The position numbers and the translations under genes are program-made. From JBBDXI01 sp040902425 (GTDB lineage: Bacteria > Planctomycetota > Phycisphaerae > Phycisphaerales > UBA1924): a stretch of DNA of 64,000 nucleotides. The notes below the pieces were generated by a model. The model made no database searches, was not told the DNA's origin, and saw only the letters and a program-made list of their open reading frames with translations. Shown in pieces: positions 42,920 to 51,422 of the stretch (position 1 is its first letter; every line of letters starts with the position of its first letter). Where the stretch lies: assembly GCA_040902425.1 (NCBI GenBank), contig JBBDXI010000028.1, positions 62,001 through 126,000 of the forward strand. Reading direction: 5' to 3'.

Positions 42920-45900
42920 GGCTGAAACCCAAGACGGTCCGCAGGATGACGCTGCTTGGGCTCGTCGTCCTGCTGGTGCTCGGCGGGGCGTTCTCGCTGT
43001 TCGTGGTGCGGCAGTGGCAGAAGGGCCGCGCCATCGACCGCTTCGCCCGCGAGGCGGAGGAGAAGGTGGCCCAGGGCCAGTACTACCCGGCCCTCATCAT
43101 CAGCGCCAACTACCTGAAGCGGAATCCGACCACCCACCCGCGCTACGCGGACATGCTCAAGACCTACGCCGATTGCCGGATGAAGGTGGAGGAGGCGGAC
43201 CAGTCGCACGTGCGGCAGGCCGTCTCGTTCTACCTCAGGTACCTCGAGCAGCGCCCCGACGACCGCGAGACCCAGGAACTCGTGCTGGACCTGCTGCTCC
43301 AGTCGCACTACTGGGCCGAGGCGCGCGAGCTGGCGGCCAAGCTCCTCCCGGCGGACCTCTCGGCGGCCACGGCCGAGGATGCGCCGACGCTGCGGGCCGA
43401 GGCGCTGGCGCTCTACGCCGTGCGGGGCGACCCCGCGCGGCTGTTCCGGGTCCTCGACCGCCTCTCGGCGGTGCAGCCGCTGAACGTCCGCAACGAGACG
43501 GTCCGCCTGCAGGCGCTCGGGCAGGCGAACAGGCCCGCGGAGGCCCGCGCGTACGCGGAGGGGCTGCTGAAGGCACACCCGGAGGACCCGCGGGCGGAGC
43601 TGATCCTCGTGGTGGCCCGGATGATCGACCGCCGCCCCGGCGAGGCGCAGGACCAGTGGGAGCGGGTCTGCCGGGCCGCGGGCCTGGAGACAACGTCGCC
43701 GACGCCGGTCCGACCGGTCACGCTCCACGACCAGGACTTCGCGGGCGCCCTGATCGAGGTGTTCAACGAGGTGGCGGCGTACGACCACTCCCTCTTCGTG
43801 CTGGAGGCGGCGGCGGCCGCCTTCGACGATGTGCCCATGCGGCGGATGCTCGCTCGCCGCCTGTGGCAGGAGGGGCGCCACGAGGATGTGCTCAAGCTGA
43901 CCGGCGCGCTCGACCCGCGGACCTCCGACTCCGAGCAGGTCGGGTTCCGCGGCCTGGCCCTCGTGGCGCTCAAGCGCACGGATGAGGCGAAAGCGCTGGC
44001 CGCGGCCCTGCGCGAGAAGGACGGCGACTACCGGGCCACGACCTGGTCGAAGGCGATCCCGCTGATGGCGCCCGACGGGTCGGCGACGGGCGCGGCCCGC
44101 ATCGAGCAGGCCCGCGAGATCGTGAAGGCGAGCCCGTACGAGCCGGTGTTCCTCCTCCTGCTGGGTGATGCGCTGGCGGCGGTGGGGCGTGCGGACGAGG
44201 CCCGGCGGTACTGGGAGGACGCGGGACGCAACGCCCAGTCCGTCGCCTGGGACGCGCCGCACACGAGGGTGGCCGAGTCGTGCTTCGCCGACGGGCGGTA
44301 CGACGACGCGGCGCGGGCGGCGTCGGCGGCGCTGGCGAGGAGCCCCGGCTCGGTCCCGGTCAACCTGCTGTGGATCGAGACGCAGGCCGCCCTGATCCAG
44401 CGAGGATCGGGGGATGCCCCCCCCGTCGCGGGCGTGCTCGAGCGGATCGACCGGCTGCTGGCCGGCGTCGCCGGCGCGGGGCACGCCGAGACGCTGGCGG
44501 CGCTCGGGGACCGCCTGCTGCCGACCAGGGTGCTGCTGATCTCGCGGGACCGGCAGCGGGACAAGGCGATCGAACTGGCGCGGGGCGCGCTGGCGGCGCA
44601 ACCGTCGCTCTCCGAGGAGAGCCTGAGAAGGCTGGGCGCGGTGAGCGAGGCCGAGCACCTGGGCCTGGAGGGCGAGTGCCTCGCGCAGGCCGAGGCCCGC
44701 TTCGGCGACAGCTCCGCGGTGGCCCTCGCCAGGGCCCTGGCCACGCGCGCGGCGGGAGACCCCGAGGGGGCGATGACCACGCTGCGGAAGGCCGCCCATG
44801 CCCGGCCGGGGGACCTCTCGTACCACGTCGCGCTCGCCCGGTTCCTCGAGAGGATCGGCGACAGCGGCGCGCTCAAGGCGTGGATGGAGCTGGGCGACAG
44901 GCACCCGTCGAGCCTCGAGGCCCAGCGGGCCTGCCTGACCTCGGCGGTGACCCCACAGGACCGGGCCTTTATCGAGAAGACCATCCAGCGGTACACGGCG
45001 CTGATGGGGCCCGACGCCATCGAAGACTACTACGCGCGCATGGCGCGGGCGCGGTCGCTCGTCGCCGTCACGCCCACGCGCCGGGCGCGGGACGAGGCGG
45101 CCGCCATCCTGGGCTCGCTGGTCGGCGCCAACCCCTCGCTGGTGGAGCCGAGGCTGGCGCTGGCGGGGGTGCTGGCGATGTCGGACCCCAGCAACGACAT
45201 CCACCCCGACCTGCCCCGGGCGGTCTCGCAGCTGCGCGACGCGGCGACCAAGGAGCCCCGCTCGGCGCGGGTGGCGCTGGAGCTGGCGAAGCTCCACCAG
45301 GCGCAGCGCGAGTGGGAGCGCTCGCGGGAGCAGCTGCACCGCGTCGCGACCGACACGACCTTCGACGGCGACTCCCGCGCCGAGGCGGCCCGCCTGCTCA
45401 TCCTGCAGGGCGAGCCCGGCCCGTTGGCGGTGCGCACGCTCTCGGAGCTGGTCGAGCAGCAGGGCGAGGGCGCCAGCCCCGCCACGGTCCTTCTGCTGGC
45501 CGAAGCGCACGCGGCGCTGCGGGACGACGCGAAGGCCAGAGCGATCTACGAGGGCATCGTGGCCCGGGCGCGGGAGCCCGAGTCGATCCTTATGGGCGCC
45601 CGCTTCTTTGCCCGCGCCGGGGAGGGCGCCACCGCCCAGGCGGCGCTGGCCCGGCTCGACACGATGCCGCTTTCCCCCGGGCTGCGCGACCTCACCCTGG
45701 CCCGCTTCGAGGCCGAGCAGGGGTCGCCCGAACGCGCCGTCGAGCGGTTCGAGGCCGCCGTCGCCGTCACTCCCGCGCCCCCGGACGCCTGGCGGCATTA
45801 CGCGGGGTTCGTGCTCACGCGGGGCGACCACAGCGCCGCCGCCGCGGTGATCGAGCGGGGTCTGAAGGCTACCCCCGAGGACCCCTCGCTGCGGACGATG

Positions 45901-47592
45901 CGTGAGCAGGCGAAGGTCTTGGCCTCCGGAAATCAGCCGGGGGACCTGAAAGACCTGATCGAGGCCCTCTCGAAGGACCCGGCGACGACCCAGGCGGCCC
46001 AGACGCTGCGACTCCTCAAGCAGGCGATGGACCGCGGGGAACTCCGCACGCACGAGGACATGGTCCGCCTCGCGGACCGCTACCCCGGCTCGGCCCCGCT
46101 CCAGATGTACGCGGCCCGCCAGGTCGCCCCCGCCGACATGCAGCGTGCGGCCGTCCTCGCGTCCCGGGCCGTGGCCGCCGCGCCCGCCGACCCCGCCCCT
46201 GCGCGGCTCGCCGCGGAGATCTACCTCCGGCTCGGCCGGTGGAACGACATGCTCGCGGCCGCCGAGGCGTGGCGCCAGCGTGACCCGGCGCGCGGGCCCG
46301 AGGCGGACCTCGCGGTGGCGGAGGCGTGCCTGCACCTCGGGCGGCACGCGCGGGGCCTGGAGGTGCTGACGCCCCGGGTCGGTGCGGCGCTGGCGAGCCC
46401 GCGCGAGGCGGTGTCGCTGGGCGTGCTGAACATGCAGGCGAGGCTGCTGATCGTTGCCGGGCGGTCGGCCGAGGCGCGAAGCCTGCTGGCGCCGCTGCTG
46501 GCCGAGTCTCGCGACGTGCGCGTGGCCCTCTGGATGGCGATCGCCGGGCGCGACCTGGCCACGTACGACGAGGCCAGGTCATGGATCGAGCAGGTCCGGC
46601 CGATGCTCCCGACCGAGAGCGCCGATGAGCAGTTGGTGCTGGTGATGGTGCTCGACTCGCTCTCGACGCGGTTCCCGCAGCACGCGGACGGCCTGCTCGC
46701 CGAGTCGCGCCAGGTCCTCACGCGACTGGCGGAGAACCCGGCGACCGCGACGGGGCTGGTGCTGGAAGCGCTCGGCATCCTCCGGCACCGCACGCAGGAC
46801 CTGACGGGGGCCGAGGCGGCGTACCAGCGGGCTATCGAGCTCGACCCGACGCGCGCCATGGCCATGAACAACCTCGCCAGCCTGGCCCTGGAATCCCGCG
46901 GGAACGTGGAGGAGGCCCTCACCCTCGCCCGGCGAGCGGTGGACCTGGACCCCAACGCGGCGCACCTCGATACGCTGGCGCACGCCCAGCGGATCGCTGC
47001 GGGGCGGCTGAAGGGGTCCGACCCCGAGGGCGCCAAGCGGGCGTTCACGGAGGCGGGCGAGAACTACGACCGCTCCGCCAAGGCGGCCCCCGGCTCCCCC
47101 AACCCGCTGGCGGCGGCCGCCGCCTGTTTCGAGGAGGCGGGCGCGCTGGACCGCGCGGCGGCGTGCTACGAGCAGTTGATCGCCACGCCGGGTCTGGCCG
47201 GGCCCAGCGCTGCGTACGTGAAGAACAACCTGGCGATCATCCTGACCAGGATCAATACGCCTGAATCGCTCCAGCGCGCCCGCGTGCTGGCGCTGGAGGC
47301 GACCCGCGCCGTCCCGGAGCCCTCCACCTTTGACACGCTCGGCTGGGTCGAGCTGGGTCTGGGGGACCGGGCGCGGGCCGCCGAGGCGTTCCGCCGGGCA
47401 CTGGCGGGGCGGGGCGAGCGCCCGCCGATGGCCTCGGCAGCCATTGGCCTTGCCCTCGCGCTGGCCGACGGCTCGGCGGCGGAGCGGCAGGAGGCGGCCG
47501 CGGCCATTGAGGGCGTGAAGCCCGAGGCCCTGGCGTCCGACCTGCTGGCCCACTACGCCCGGGCCCGCGAGGCGCTCGGCGGCATGCGCTGA
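42916..47592 (+). CDS. Giant TPR-repeat protein of the exosortase/EPS locus
   Basis: 1558 residues. One N-terminal membrane helix (TLLGLVVLLVLGGAFSLFVV, about 13-32) places the rest in the periplasm. The remainder is almost all helical TPR-like repeats, for example AEAAYQRAIELDPTRAMAMN and EALTLARRAVDLDPN near the C-terminus. Such proteins (PrsT/PEP-CTERM TPR and BcsC-like) scaffold polymer synthesis and export across the periplasm. No outer-membrane barrel is evident at the C-terminus, so a separate porin would be needed. ATG 42916 overlaps the previous stop (ATGA). Last gene of the long operon; 374 bp follow. Confidence 0.85.
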   Translation: MRLKPKTVRRMTLLGLVVLLVLGGAFSLFVVRQWQKGRAIDRFAREAEEKVAQGQYYPALIISANYLKRNPTTHPRYADMLKTYADCRMKVEEADQSHVRQAVSFYLRYLEQRPDDRETQELVLDLLLQSHYWAEARELAAKLLPADLSAATAEDAPTLRAEALALYAVRGDPARLFRVLDRLSAVQPLNVRNETVRLQALGQANRPAEARAYAEGLLKAHPEDPRAELILVVARMIDRRPGEAQDQWERVCRAAGLETTSPTPVRPVTLHDQDFAGALIEVFNEVAAYDHSLFVLEAAAAAFDDVPMRRMLARRLWQEGRHEDVLKLTGALDPRTSDSEQVGFRGLALVALKRTDEAKALAAALREKDGDYRATTWSKAIPLMAPDGSATGAARIEQAREIVKASPYEPVFLLLLGDALAAVGRADEARRYWEDAGRNAQSVAWDAPHTRVAESCFADGRYDDAARAASAALARSPGSVPVNLLWIETQAALIQRGSGDAPPVAGVLERIDRLLAGVAGAGHAETLAALGDRLLPTRVLLISRDRQRDKAIELARGALAAQPSLSEESLRRLGAVSEAEHLGLEGECLAQAEARFGDSSAVALARALATRAAGDPEGAMTTLRKAAHARPGDLSYHVALARFLERIGDSGALKAWMELGDRHPSSLEAQRACLTSAVTPQDRAFIEKTIQRYTALMGPDAIEDYYARMARARSLVAVTPTRRARDEAAAILGSLVGANPSLVEPRLALAGVLAMSDPSNDIHPDLPRAVSQLRDAATKEPRSARVALELAKLHQAQREWERSREQLHRVATDTTFDGDSRAEAARLLILQGEPGPLAVRTLSELVEQQGEGASPATVLLLAEAHAALRDDAKARAIYEGIVARAREPESILMGARFFARAGEGATAQAALARLDTMPLSPGLRDLTLARFEAEQGSPERAVERFEAAVAVTPAPPDAWRHYAGFVLTRGDHSAAAAVIERGLKATPEDPSLRTMREQAKVLASGNQPGDLKDLIEALSKDPATTQAAQTLRLLKQAMDRGELRTHEDMVRLADRYPGSAPLQMYAARQVAPADMQRAAVLASRAVAAAPADPAPARLAAEIYLRLGRWNDMLAAAEAWRQRDPARGPEADLAVAEACLHLGRHARGLEVLTPRVGAALASPREAVSLGVLNMQARLLIVAGRSAEARSLLAPLLAESRDVRVALWMAIAGRDLATYDEARSWIEQVRPMLPTESADEQLVLVMVLDSLSTRFPQHADGLLAESRQVLTRLAENPATATGLVLEALGILRHRTQDLTGAEAAYQRAIELDPTRAMAMNNLASLALESRGNVEEALTLARRAVDLDPNAAHLDTLAHAQRIAAGRLKGSDPEGAKRAFTEAGENYDRSAKAAPGSPNPLAAAAACFEEAGALDRAAACYEQLIATPGLAGPSAAYVKNNLAIILTRINTPESLQRARVLALEATRAVPEPSTFDTLGWVELGLGDRARAAEAFRRALAGRGERPPMASAAIGLALALADGSAAERQEAAAAIEGVKPEALASDLLAHYARAREALGGMR

Positions 47593-47966
47593 GCCCGGCT
47601 CTCTGAAAGCACGGTGACGAGGCGGCCGCGCTTGCCGCTTTCATCTCGCGCGCTGCGGCCTGCGGTCCCCGAGCCGGTGATGGGGCCTTTCAGCCGGCGT
47701 TCATCGGGCGCTCACCGTCGGACGCCATCATCCGGTGTCTCCAGCGCCCGCGTGCGGATCACCACCCGGTCAACTGAGGGGGGATTCACAGGGCTTTCAG
47801 GGGCGATTAAGCGGCGACCGGCACAATCCGGGTGAATCGAGCCGGTTTCGTTGGCGCGTCACGGATCAGGGCGCGTCCCAGGGAAGGAAACGGCAGCCCG
47901 CCCCGGGGAGGGGGCGTCGGCACGGACGGGTCAGCGCTTGCCATGATGGCAGAAAGAGAGAGGATC
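47593..47966. other. Intergenic region upstream of the first PEP-CTERM gene
   Basis: 374 bp with no credible coding frame. It must end the TPR operon and start the first PEP-CTERM gene, but I see no hairpin with a T-tract and no good -35/-10 pair like those before the second and third paralogs. AGAGAGG just before ATG 47967 is a clear ribosome site. Confidence 0.4.
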
Positions 47967-48638
47967 ATGAGGAAAGCGGTCGGCGCAGCGGTCGCCACGG
48001 TGCTCGCCGCGGGTGCGGCAGTATCCGGAGCGCCCATCTTTCACTTCGACGTCAACGGACTCACCGTCCAGGCGAGGGACGCGAGCGGCGCGAGCGGCAC
48101 GTTCGGGGGCCTGAGCCACACCGGCTCGCTCTCCTTCGGGTTCCAGGGGGGCGTGAGCCAGATCGCGGCCATCGGGATCCAGGAGACCATCGGCGGGGCC
48201 TCTCAGAACCAGAACTTCACGGGTGTGCTGACGAGCTTCACCGGCACCGTGAACATGGTGAACGGGCGGATCACCGGCGGCACGTTCCGCATCACGGCGG
48301 GCGAAGACTTCTACCAGGCGGACATCGTTCCCCAGGTCGGCGCCGTCAGCAACTACGTGGGCGGGGGGTACAAGCTGGACGGTCTGACGTTCAACGGCCA
48401 GTTCGGCGACAGCCAGTTCGTCAACGTGGACGTCTCGCCGTGGTTCAACATGCAGCACCTCGCGGGGGGGCTGTTCGGATCGTTCCTGCAGTTCAACTGG
48501 GCGCCCAACGCCAGCGGCTTCTCGTACGCGGACATGGACGTGTTCGTGGATGTGATCCCGCTGCCGCCCGCGGCCTGGACGGGCATGGCGACCCTCGCCG
48601 GGATCGGCCTGATCGGGTACATCCGCCGGCGACGCTGA
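47967..48638 (+). CDS. PEP-CTERM-type secreted protein, paralog 1
   Basis: 223 residues from ATG 47967 (AGAGAGG upstream). Signal peptide MRKAVGAAVATVLAAGAAVSG; the mature part starts APIFHFDVNGLTVQA. The central beta-rich domain has FGGLSHTGSLSFGF, then DGLTFNGQFGD and FLQFNWAPNASGFSYADMDVF. The C-terminus is a sorting signal: IPLPP, a hydrophobic helix (TGMATLAGIGLIGYI) and RRRR. It should be exported, cleaved and anchored by the exosortase encoded at 37592-38467. The domain is shared with the next two genes and is not a family I can name. Confidence 0.85.
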   Translation: MRKAVGAAVATVLAAGAAVSGAPIFHFDVNGLTVQARDASGASGTFGGLSHTGSLSFGFQGGVSQIAAIGIQETIGGASQNQNFTGVLTSFTGTVNMVNGRITGGTFRITAGEDFYQADIVPQVGAVSNYVGGGYKLDGLTFNGQFGDSQFVNVDVSPWFNMQHLAGGLFGSFLQFNWAPNASGFSYADMDVFVDVIPLPPAAWTGMATLAGIGLIGYIRRRR

Positions 48639-48670
48639 CTTTCGAGTGACACCCACTCAATCCCTGGTGG

Positions 48671-48701
48671 AAGGCCGCCTCGTGGGCGGCCTTCTTTTTT
48701 T
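48671..48701 (+). terminator. Rho-independent terminator after PEP-CTERM paralog 1
   Basis: Perfect 9-bp stem AAGGCCGCC (48671-48679) and GGCGGCCTT (48685-48693) with loop TCGTG, followed by CTTTTTTT (48694-48701). It begins 33 bp after the stop of the first PEP-CTERM gene and is the clearest intrinsic terminator in the window. It means the second paralog needs its own promoter. Confidence 0.93.
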
Positions 48702-48767
48702 GGACGGCCTCCGGGCACCCGCCCGGTTCCGAATAACGCGTTTCTTCGCTTGCGCAGGGCTTTGTTC

Positions 48768-48796
48768 TTGGGGCGGAGCCGGGCGTCTGGTACAAC
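48768..48796 (+). promoter_or_regulatory. Candidate sigma-70-type promoter of PEP-CTERM paralog 2
   Basis: TTGGGG (48768-48773), exactly 17 bases, then TACAAC (48791-48796), preceded by TGG. It lies after the terminator and 60 bp before ATG 48857. The downstream flank TACAACCGCC resembles the matching site before paralog 3. Confidence 0.55.
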
Positions 48797-48856
48797 CGCC
48801 GCTCGCGCATCGGGAGGCGGTGCGCCGCGTTCGTTCCCGCACGAGAGATCGAGCCC

Positions 48857-49507
48857 ATGAGAACGTCTGCACTCGCGGCTGTGTCCGCGGCCGTCGCCTT
48901 CGGCGCGCCGGCCCTTGGCGAGCCGGTGCTCCACTTCGACGTCAACAACATCACCGCCCAGGCCACCGTCGGGGGCGTAGCGGCGGCCTTCGGCGGCGTG
49001 ACCCACACCGGCGCTCTGGCGTTCGGGTACACCGCGGGCATCAGCACGCTTGCCTCGATCAGCGTGCACCCCTATTTCGGCGGCCCTGGTGCAGACCAGG
49101 GATTCAACGGTCAGCTCACGGGGTTCACGGGGCACATTGACCTCGCCAACGGTCAGGTCGTCGGCGGGGGCATCCTCCTGCAGGCCGGCAGCGACTTCTA
49201 CCAGGCTTCCGTGGTGCCCGGGGTCGGGGCGGTCGCCGCCTCCCCGCAGGGCTGGTTCACGCTCCAAGGGCTCACCTTCGGCGGCCAGTTCGGCGACCCC
49301 CTGTTCGGTAACGTGGATATCTCCACGTGGTTCAGCACGGGGCTGGCCGGCTCCTTCCTCCAGTTCAAGTTCAACCCGAGCCCCGCTGGCTTCTCGTACG
49401 CGGATATCGACCTCTTTGTGGAGTCGGTGCCCCTGCCCTCGTCCGTCCTGGCGGGGCTGGGGACGATCGGACTTGGCTTGGCGTTCCGCGCTTCCAGGCG
49501 TAGATAA
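48857..49507 (+). CDS. PEP-CTERM-type secreted protein, paralog 2
   Basis: 216 residues. Signal peptide MRTSALAAVSAAVAFGAPALG, mature start EPVLHFDVNNITAQA. The same domain as its neighbours: FGGVTHTGALAFGY, LQGLTFGGQFGDPLFGNVD, SFLQFKFNPSPAGFSYADID. The C-terminal signal is VPLPSSVLAGLGTIGLGLAF followed by RASRRR, with PLPS where the other two have PLPP. Its own promoter and the terminator before it indicate separate transcription from paralog 1. Confidence 0.85.
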   Translation: MRTSALAAVSAAVAFGAPALGEPVLHFDVNNITAQATVGGVAAAFGGVTHTGALAFGYTAGISTLASISVHPYFGGPGADQGFNGQLTGFTGHIDLANGQVVGGGILLQAGSDFYQASVVPGVGAVAASPQGWFTLQGLTFGGQFGDPLFGNVDISTWFSTGLAGSFLQFKFNPSPAGFSYADIDLFVESVPLPSSVLAGLGTIGLGLAFRASRRR

Positions 49508-49551
49508 GGTCTCTGTATGGATCAAGTCACCGTCGTCCGCCGTTCGGTGCA

Positions 49552-49565
49552 CGCCCCGAGGGGCG
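49552..49565 (+). terminator. Short hairpin after PEP-CTERM paralog 2 (weak terminator candidate)
   Basis: CGCCCC and GGGGCG are separated by GA only; a five-base-pair stem with a CGAG loop is the realistic fold. ACTTT follows, so the T-tract is poor. Termination here is possible but weakly supported. Confidence 0.25.
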
Positions 49566-49584
49566 GACTTTGCCCAGATTCGCC

Positions 49585-49613
49585 TTGCACCAGCCCGTGC
49601 CCTGTGGTACAAA
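49585..49613 (+). promoter_or_regulatory. Candidate sigma-70-type promoter of PEP-CTERM paralog 3
   Basis: TTGCAC (49585-49590), 17 bases, TACAAA (49608-49613), preceded by TGTGG. It lies 57 bp before ATG 49671. Spacing, -10 core and distance to the start match the site before paralog 2, which strengthens both calls. Confidence 0.6.
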
Positions 49614-49670
49614 CACCGCCTGCGTCCGGCCGGTCGGCCGCCGCGTACGCGAGGAAGAAGGGGTCCCGAG

Positions 49671-50339
49671 ATGAAATCCGTTCCGCTTTTCGGTGTCTGC
49701 GCTGCGCTGTCGATGGGGGGCGCGGCCTTCGGCGCACCCACGCTGCAGTTTGACGTGAACGCCATCCAGTTCCAGACGACGAACTCCGTCGGCGGGAACT
49801 CCGCGTTCGGCGGGCTCAGCCACACGGGCACGATCAACTTCTCCTTCAACTCGACCTTCACGAACCTCGCGGCGATCAACGTCCAGTCCGCGCAGTTCGG
49901 GCCGTGGATCGACCAGGGGTTCTCGGGCTCGCTCTCGGGCTTCACCGGGAGCATCTCGCTGGTGAACGGTGGGGTCACGGGCGGGAGCATCTTCCTGGCC
50001 GTGAACGGCAACACCGACAGCTACTCGTGCCAGGTCGTCCCCAACGTCGGCACCGTGCAGAACTACGTCAGCGGCGGGTACACGATCCAGGGGCTCACGT
50101 TCAACGGTCTGTTCTCCGACGCGATGTTCGGGAACGTGGACGTGTCGCAGTGGTTCAGCACCAACGGCGCGCTCTTCGGGTCCTACATCGAGTTCAACTT
50201 CAACCCTGATCCGCAGGGCTTCGGGTTCGCCGACATGGACCTGTTCGTCGATGCGGTCCCGCTGCCGCCCGGGGTATGGGCGGGCGTCGGCATGCTGAGC
50301 GGGCTGGCGGTCCTCAGGGTCGCCCGTCGCCGGCGCTAG
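49671..50339 (+). CDS. PEP-CTERM-type secreted protein, paralog 3
   Basis: 222 residues from ATG 49671. Signal peptide MKSVPLFGVCAALSMGGAAFG, mature start APTLQFDVNAIQFQT. The shared domain shows FGGLSHTGTINFSF, FSGSLSGFTGSISLVNGG, IQGLTFNGLFSDAMFGNVD and YIEFNFNPDPQGFGFADMDLF. The C-terminal signal is VPLPPGVWAGVGMLSGLAVL followed by RVARRRR. A likely exosortase substrate. It converges on rmlB with 28 bp between stops. Confidence 0.86.
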   Translation: MKSVPLFGVCAALSMGGAAFGAPTLQFDVNAIQFQTTNSVGGNSAFGGLSHTGTINFSFNSTFTNLAAINVQSAQFGPWIDQGFSGSLSGFTGSISLVNGGVTGGSIFLAVNGNTDSYSCQVVPNVGTVQNYVSGGYTIQGLTFNGLFSDAMFGNVDVSQWFSTNGALFGSYIEFNFNPDPQGFGFADMDLFVDAVPLPPGVWAGVGMLSGLAVLRVARRRR

Positions 50340-50367
50340 GCAACCCACCCATCGGCTCTCAGATCGT

Positions 50368-51405
50368 TCACCGGCGCCCGTACTGCCTCGCGTAGTACGA
50401 GCGGTATTCGCCCGTCTTCACGCTGCGCCACCACTGCTGATGCTCCTGGTACCAGCGGACGGTGCTCTCAAGGGCCTCGGGCCAGGCAGAGCGGGTGGGC
50501 TTCCAGCCGAGTTCCCGCTGCACCTTGCCGGAGTCGATGGCGTACCGAAGGTCGTGCCCGAGCCGGTCCTTGACGGGCCGGATCATCTCCGGGCCCTTCC
50601 CCATGGCCCTCAGGATCGCGTGGGTGAGCTCCAGGTTGCTCCGCTCGTTGTTGCCCCCGATGTTGTAGACCTCCCCGGCGATGCCCCGTTCCAGGGCCAT
50701 CAGGACGGCCTCGCAGTGGTCCTCGACGTGGATCCAGTCGCGGATGTTCCGCCCGTCGCCGTAGAGGGGCACCGGCTCGTTCTCGATCAGGTTGGTCACG
50801 AAGAGGGGGATGACCTTCTCGGGGAACTGGTAGGGGCCGAAGTTGTTCGAGCAACGGGTGATCACCGCATCCAGCCCGAACGTGTGGTGGTAGGCCCGGA
50901 CGATGAAGTCCGAGGCGGCCTTGCTGGCCGCGTAGGGGCTGTTGGGGGCCAGCGGCGTCTCCTCGGTGAACTTCAGCGTCGCCGGCTCGAGCGGAAGCTG
51001 GCCGTAGACCTCGTCGGTGCTGACGTGGAGGAAACGGGGGGCCGTGTGGCCGCCCGAGGCGTGCCGCCGCAGGCCATCCAGGAGCACCTGCGTCCCGTGG
51101 ATGTTGGTCTGGATAAAGGGGCCCGCATCCAGGATGGAGCGGTCCACGTGGCTCTCCGCGGCCATGTGCACGATGGCATCGCACTGGCTGACGAGGCGGT
51201 CCACCACGAGGTGGTCGCAGATGTCGCCGTGGATGAACCGGTAGCGCGGGTCGCGCTCCACATCCGCGAGGTTGTGGAGGTTCCCCGAGTAGCTGAGCTT
51301 GTCGAGGTTGGTCACCCTCGTTTCGGGGCGGTTGCTCAGGACGAAGCGGACGAAGTTGGACCCGATGAACCCAGCGCCGCCGGTGACCAGGATGTGCTTG
51401 AACAT
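50368..51405 (-). CDS. rmlB: dTDP-glucose 4,6-dehydratase
   Basis: 345 residues from ATG 51405; the longer frame upstream overlaps rmlD in another frame. Extended SDR fold: NAD site GGAGFIGSNFV, STDEVYG with the catalytic Thr-Asp-Glu, and Y-x3-K in SPYAASKAASD. RmlB converts dTDP-glucose to dTDP-4-keto-6-deoxyglucose, step two of dTDP-L-rhamnose synthesis. Last gene of the minus-strand rmlA-C-D-B operon, converging on the third PEP-CTERM gene. Confidence 0.95.
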   Translation of the reverse strand: MFKHILVTGGAGFIGSNFVRFVLSNRPETRVTNLDKLSYSGNLHNLADVERDPRYRFIHGDICDHLVVDRLVSQCDAIVHMAAESHVDRSILDAGPFIQTNIHGTQVLLDGLRRHASGGHTAPRFLHVSTDEVYGQLPLEPATLKFTEETPLAPNSPYAASKAASDFIVRAYHHTFGLDAVITRCSNNFGPYQFPEKVIPLFVTNLIENEPVPLYGDGRNIRDWIHVEDHCEAVLMALERGIAGEVYNIGGNNERSNLELTHAILRAMGKGPEMIRPVKDRLGHDLRYAIDSGKVQRELGWKPTRSAWPEALESTVRWYQEHQQWWRSVKTGEYRSYYARQYGRR

Positions 51406-51422
51406 CGTGTGACAGACTCCGG

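Noticed and set aside
42565..46347. 1260-residue open frame on the minus strand
   Set aside because: It lies antisense to the sugar transferase and TPR genes and is Arg/Gly/His-rich without any recognisable motif. Long antisense frames are expected at this GC content; the plus-strand proteins have clear domains.
47920..47950. Sigma-54-type promoter (GGCACG and TTGC) before the first PEP-CTERM gene
   Set aside because: The two elements are about 13 bases apart, far from the required five, and the flanks do not match.
48857..50339. The three PEP-CTERM genes as a DNA tandem repeat
   Set aside because: Similarity is at protein level with many substitutions; they are diverged paralogs rather than a recent DNA duplication or slippage array.
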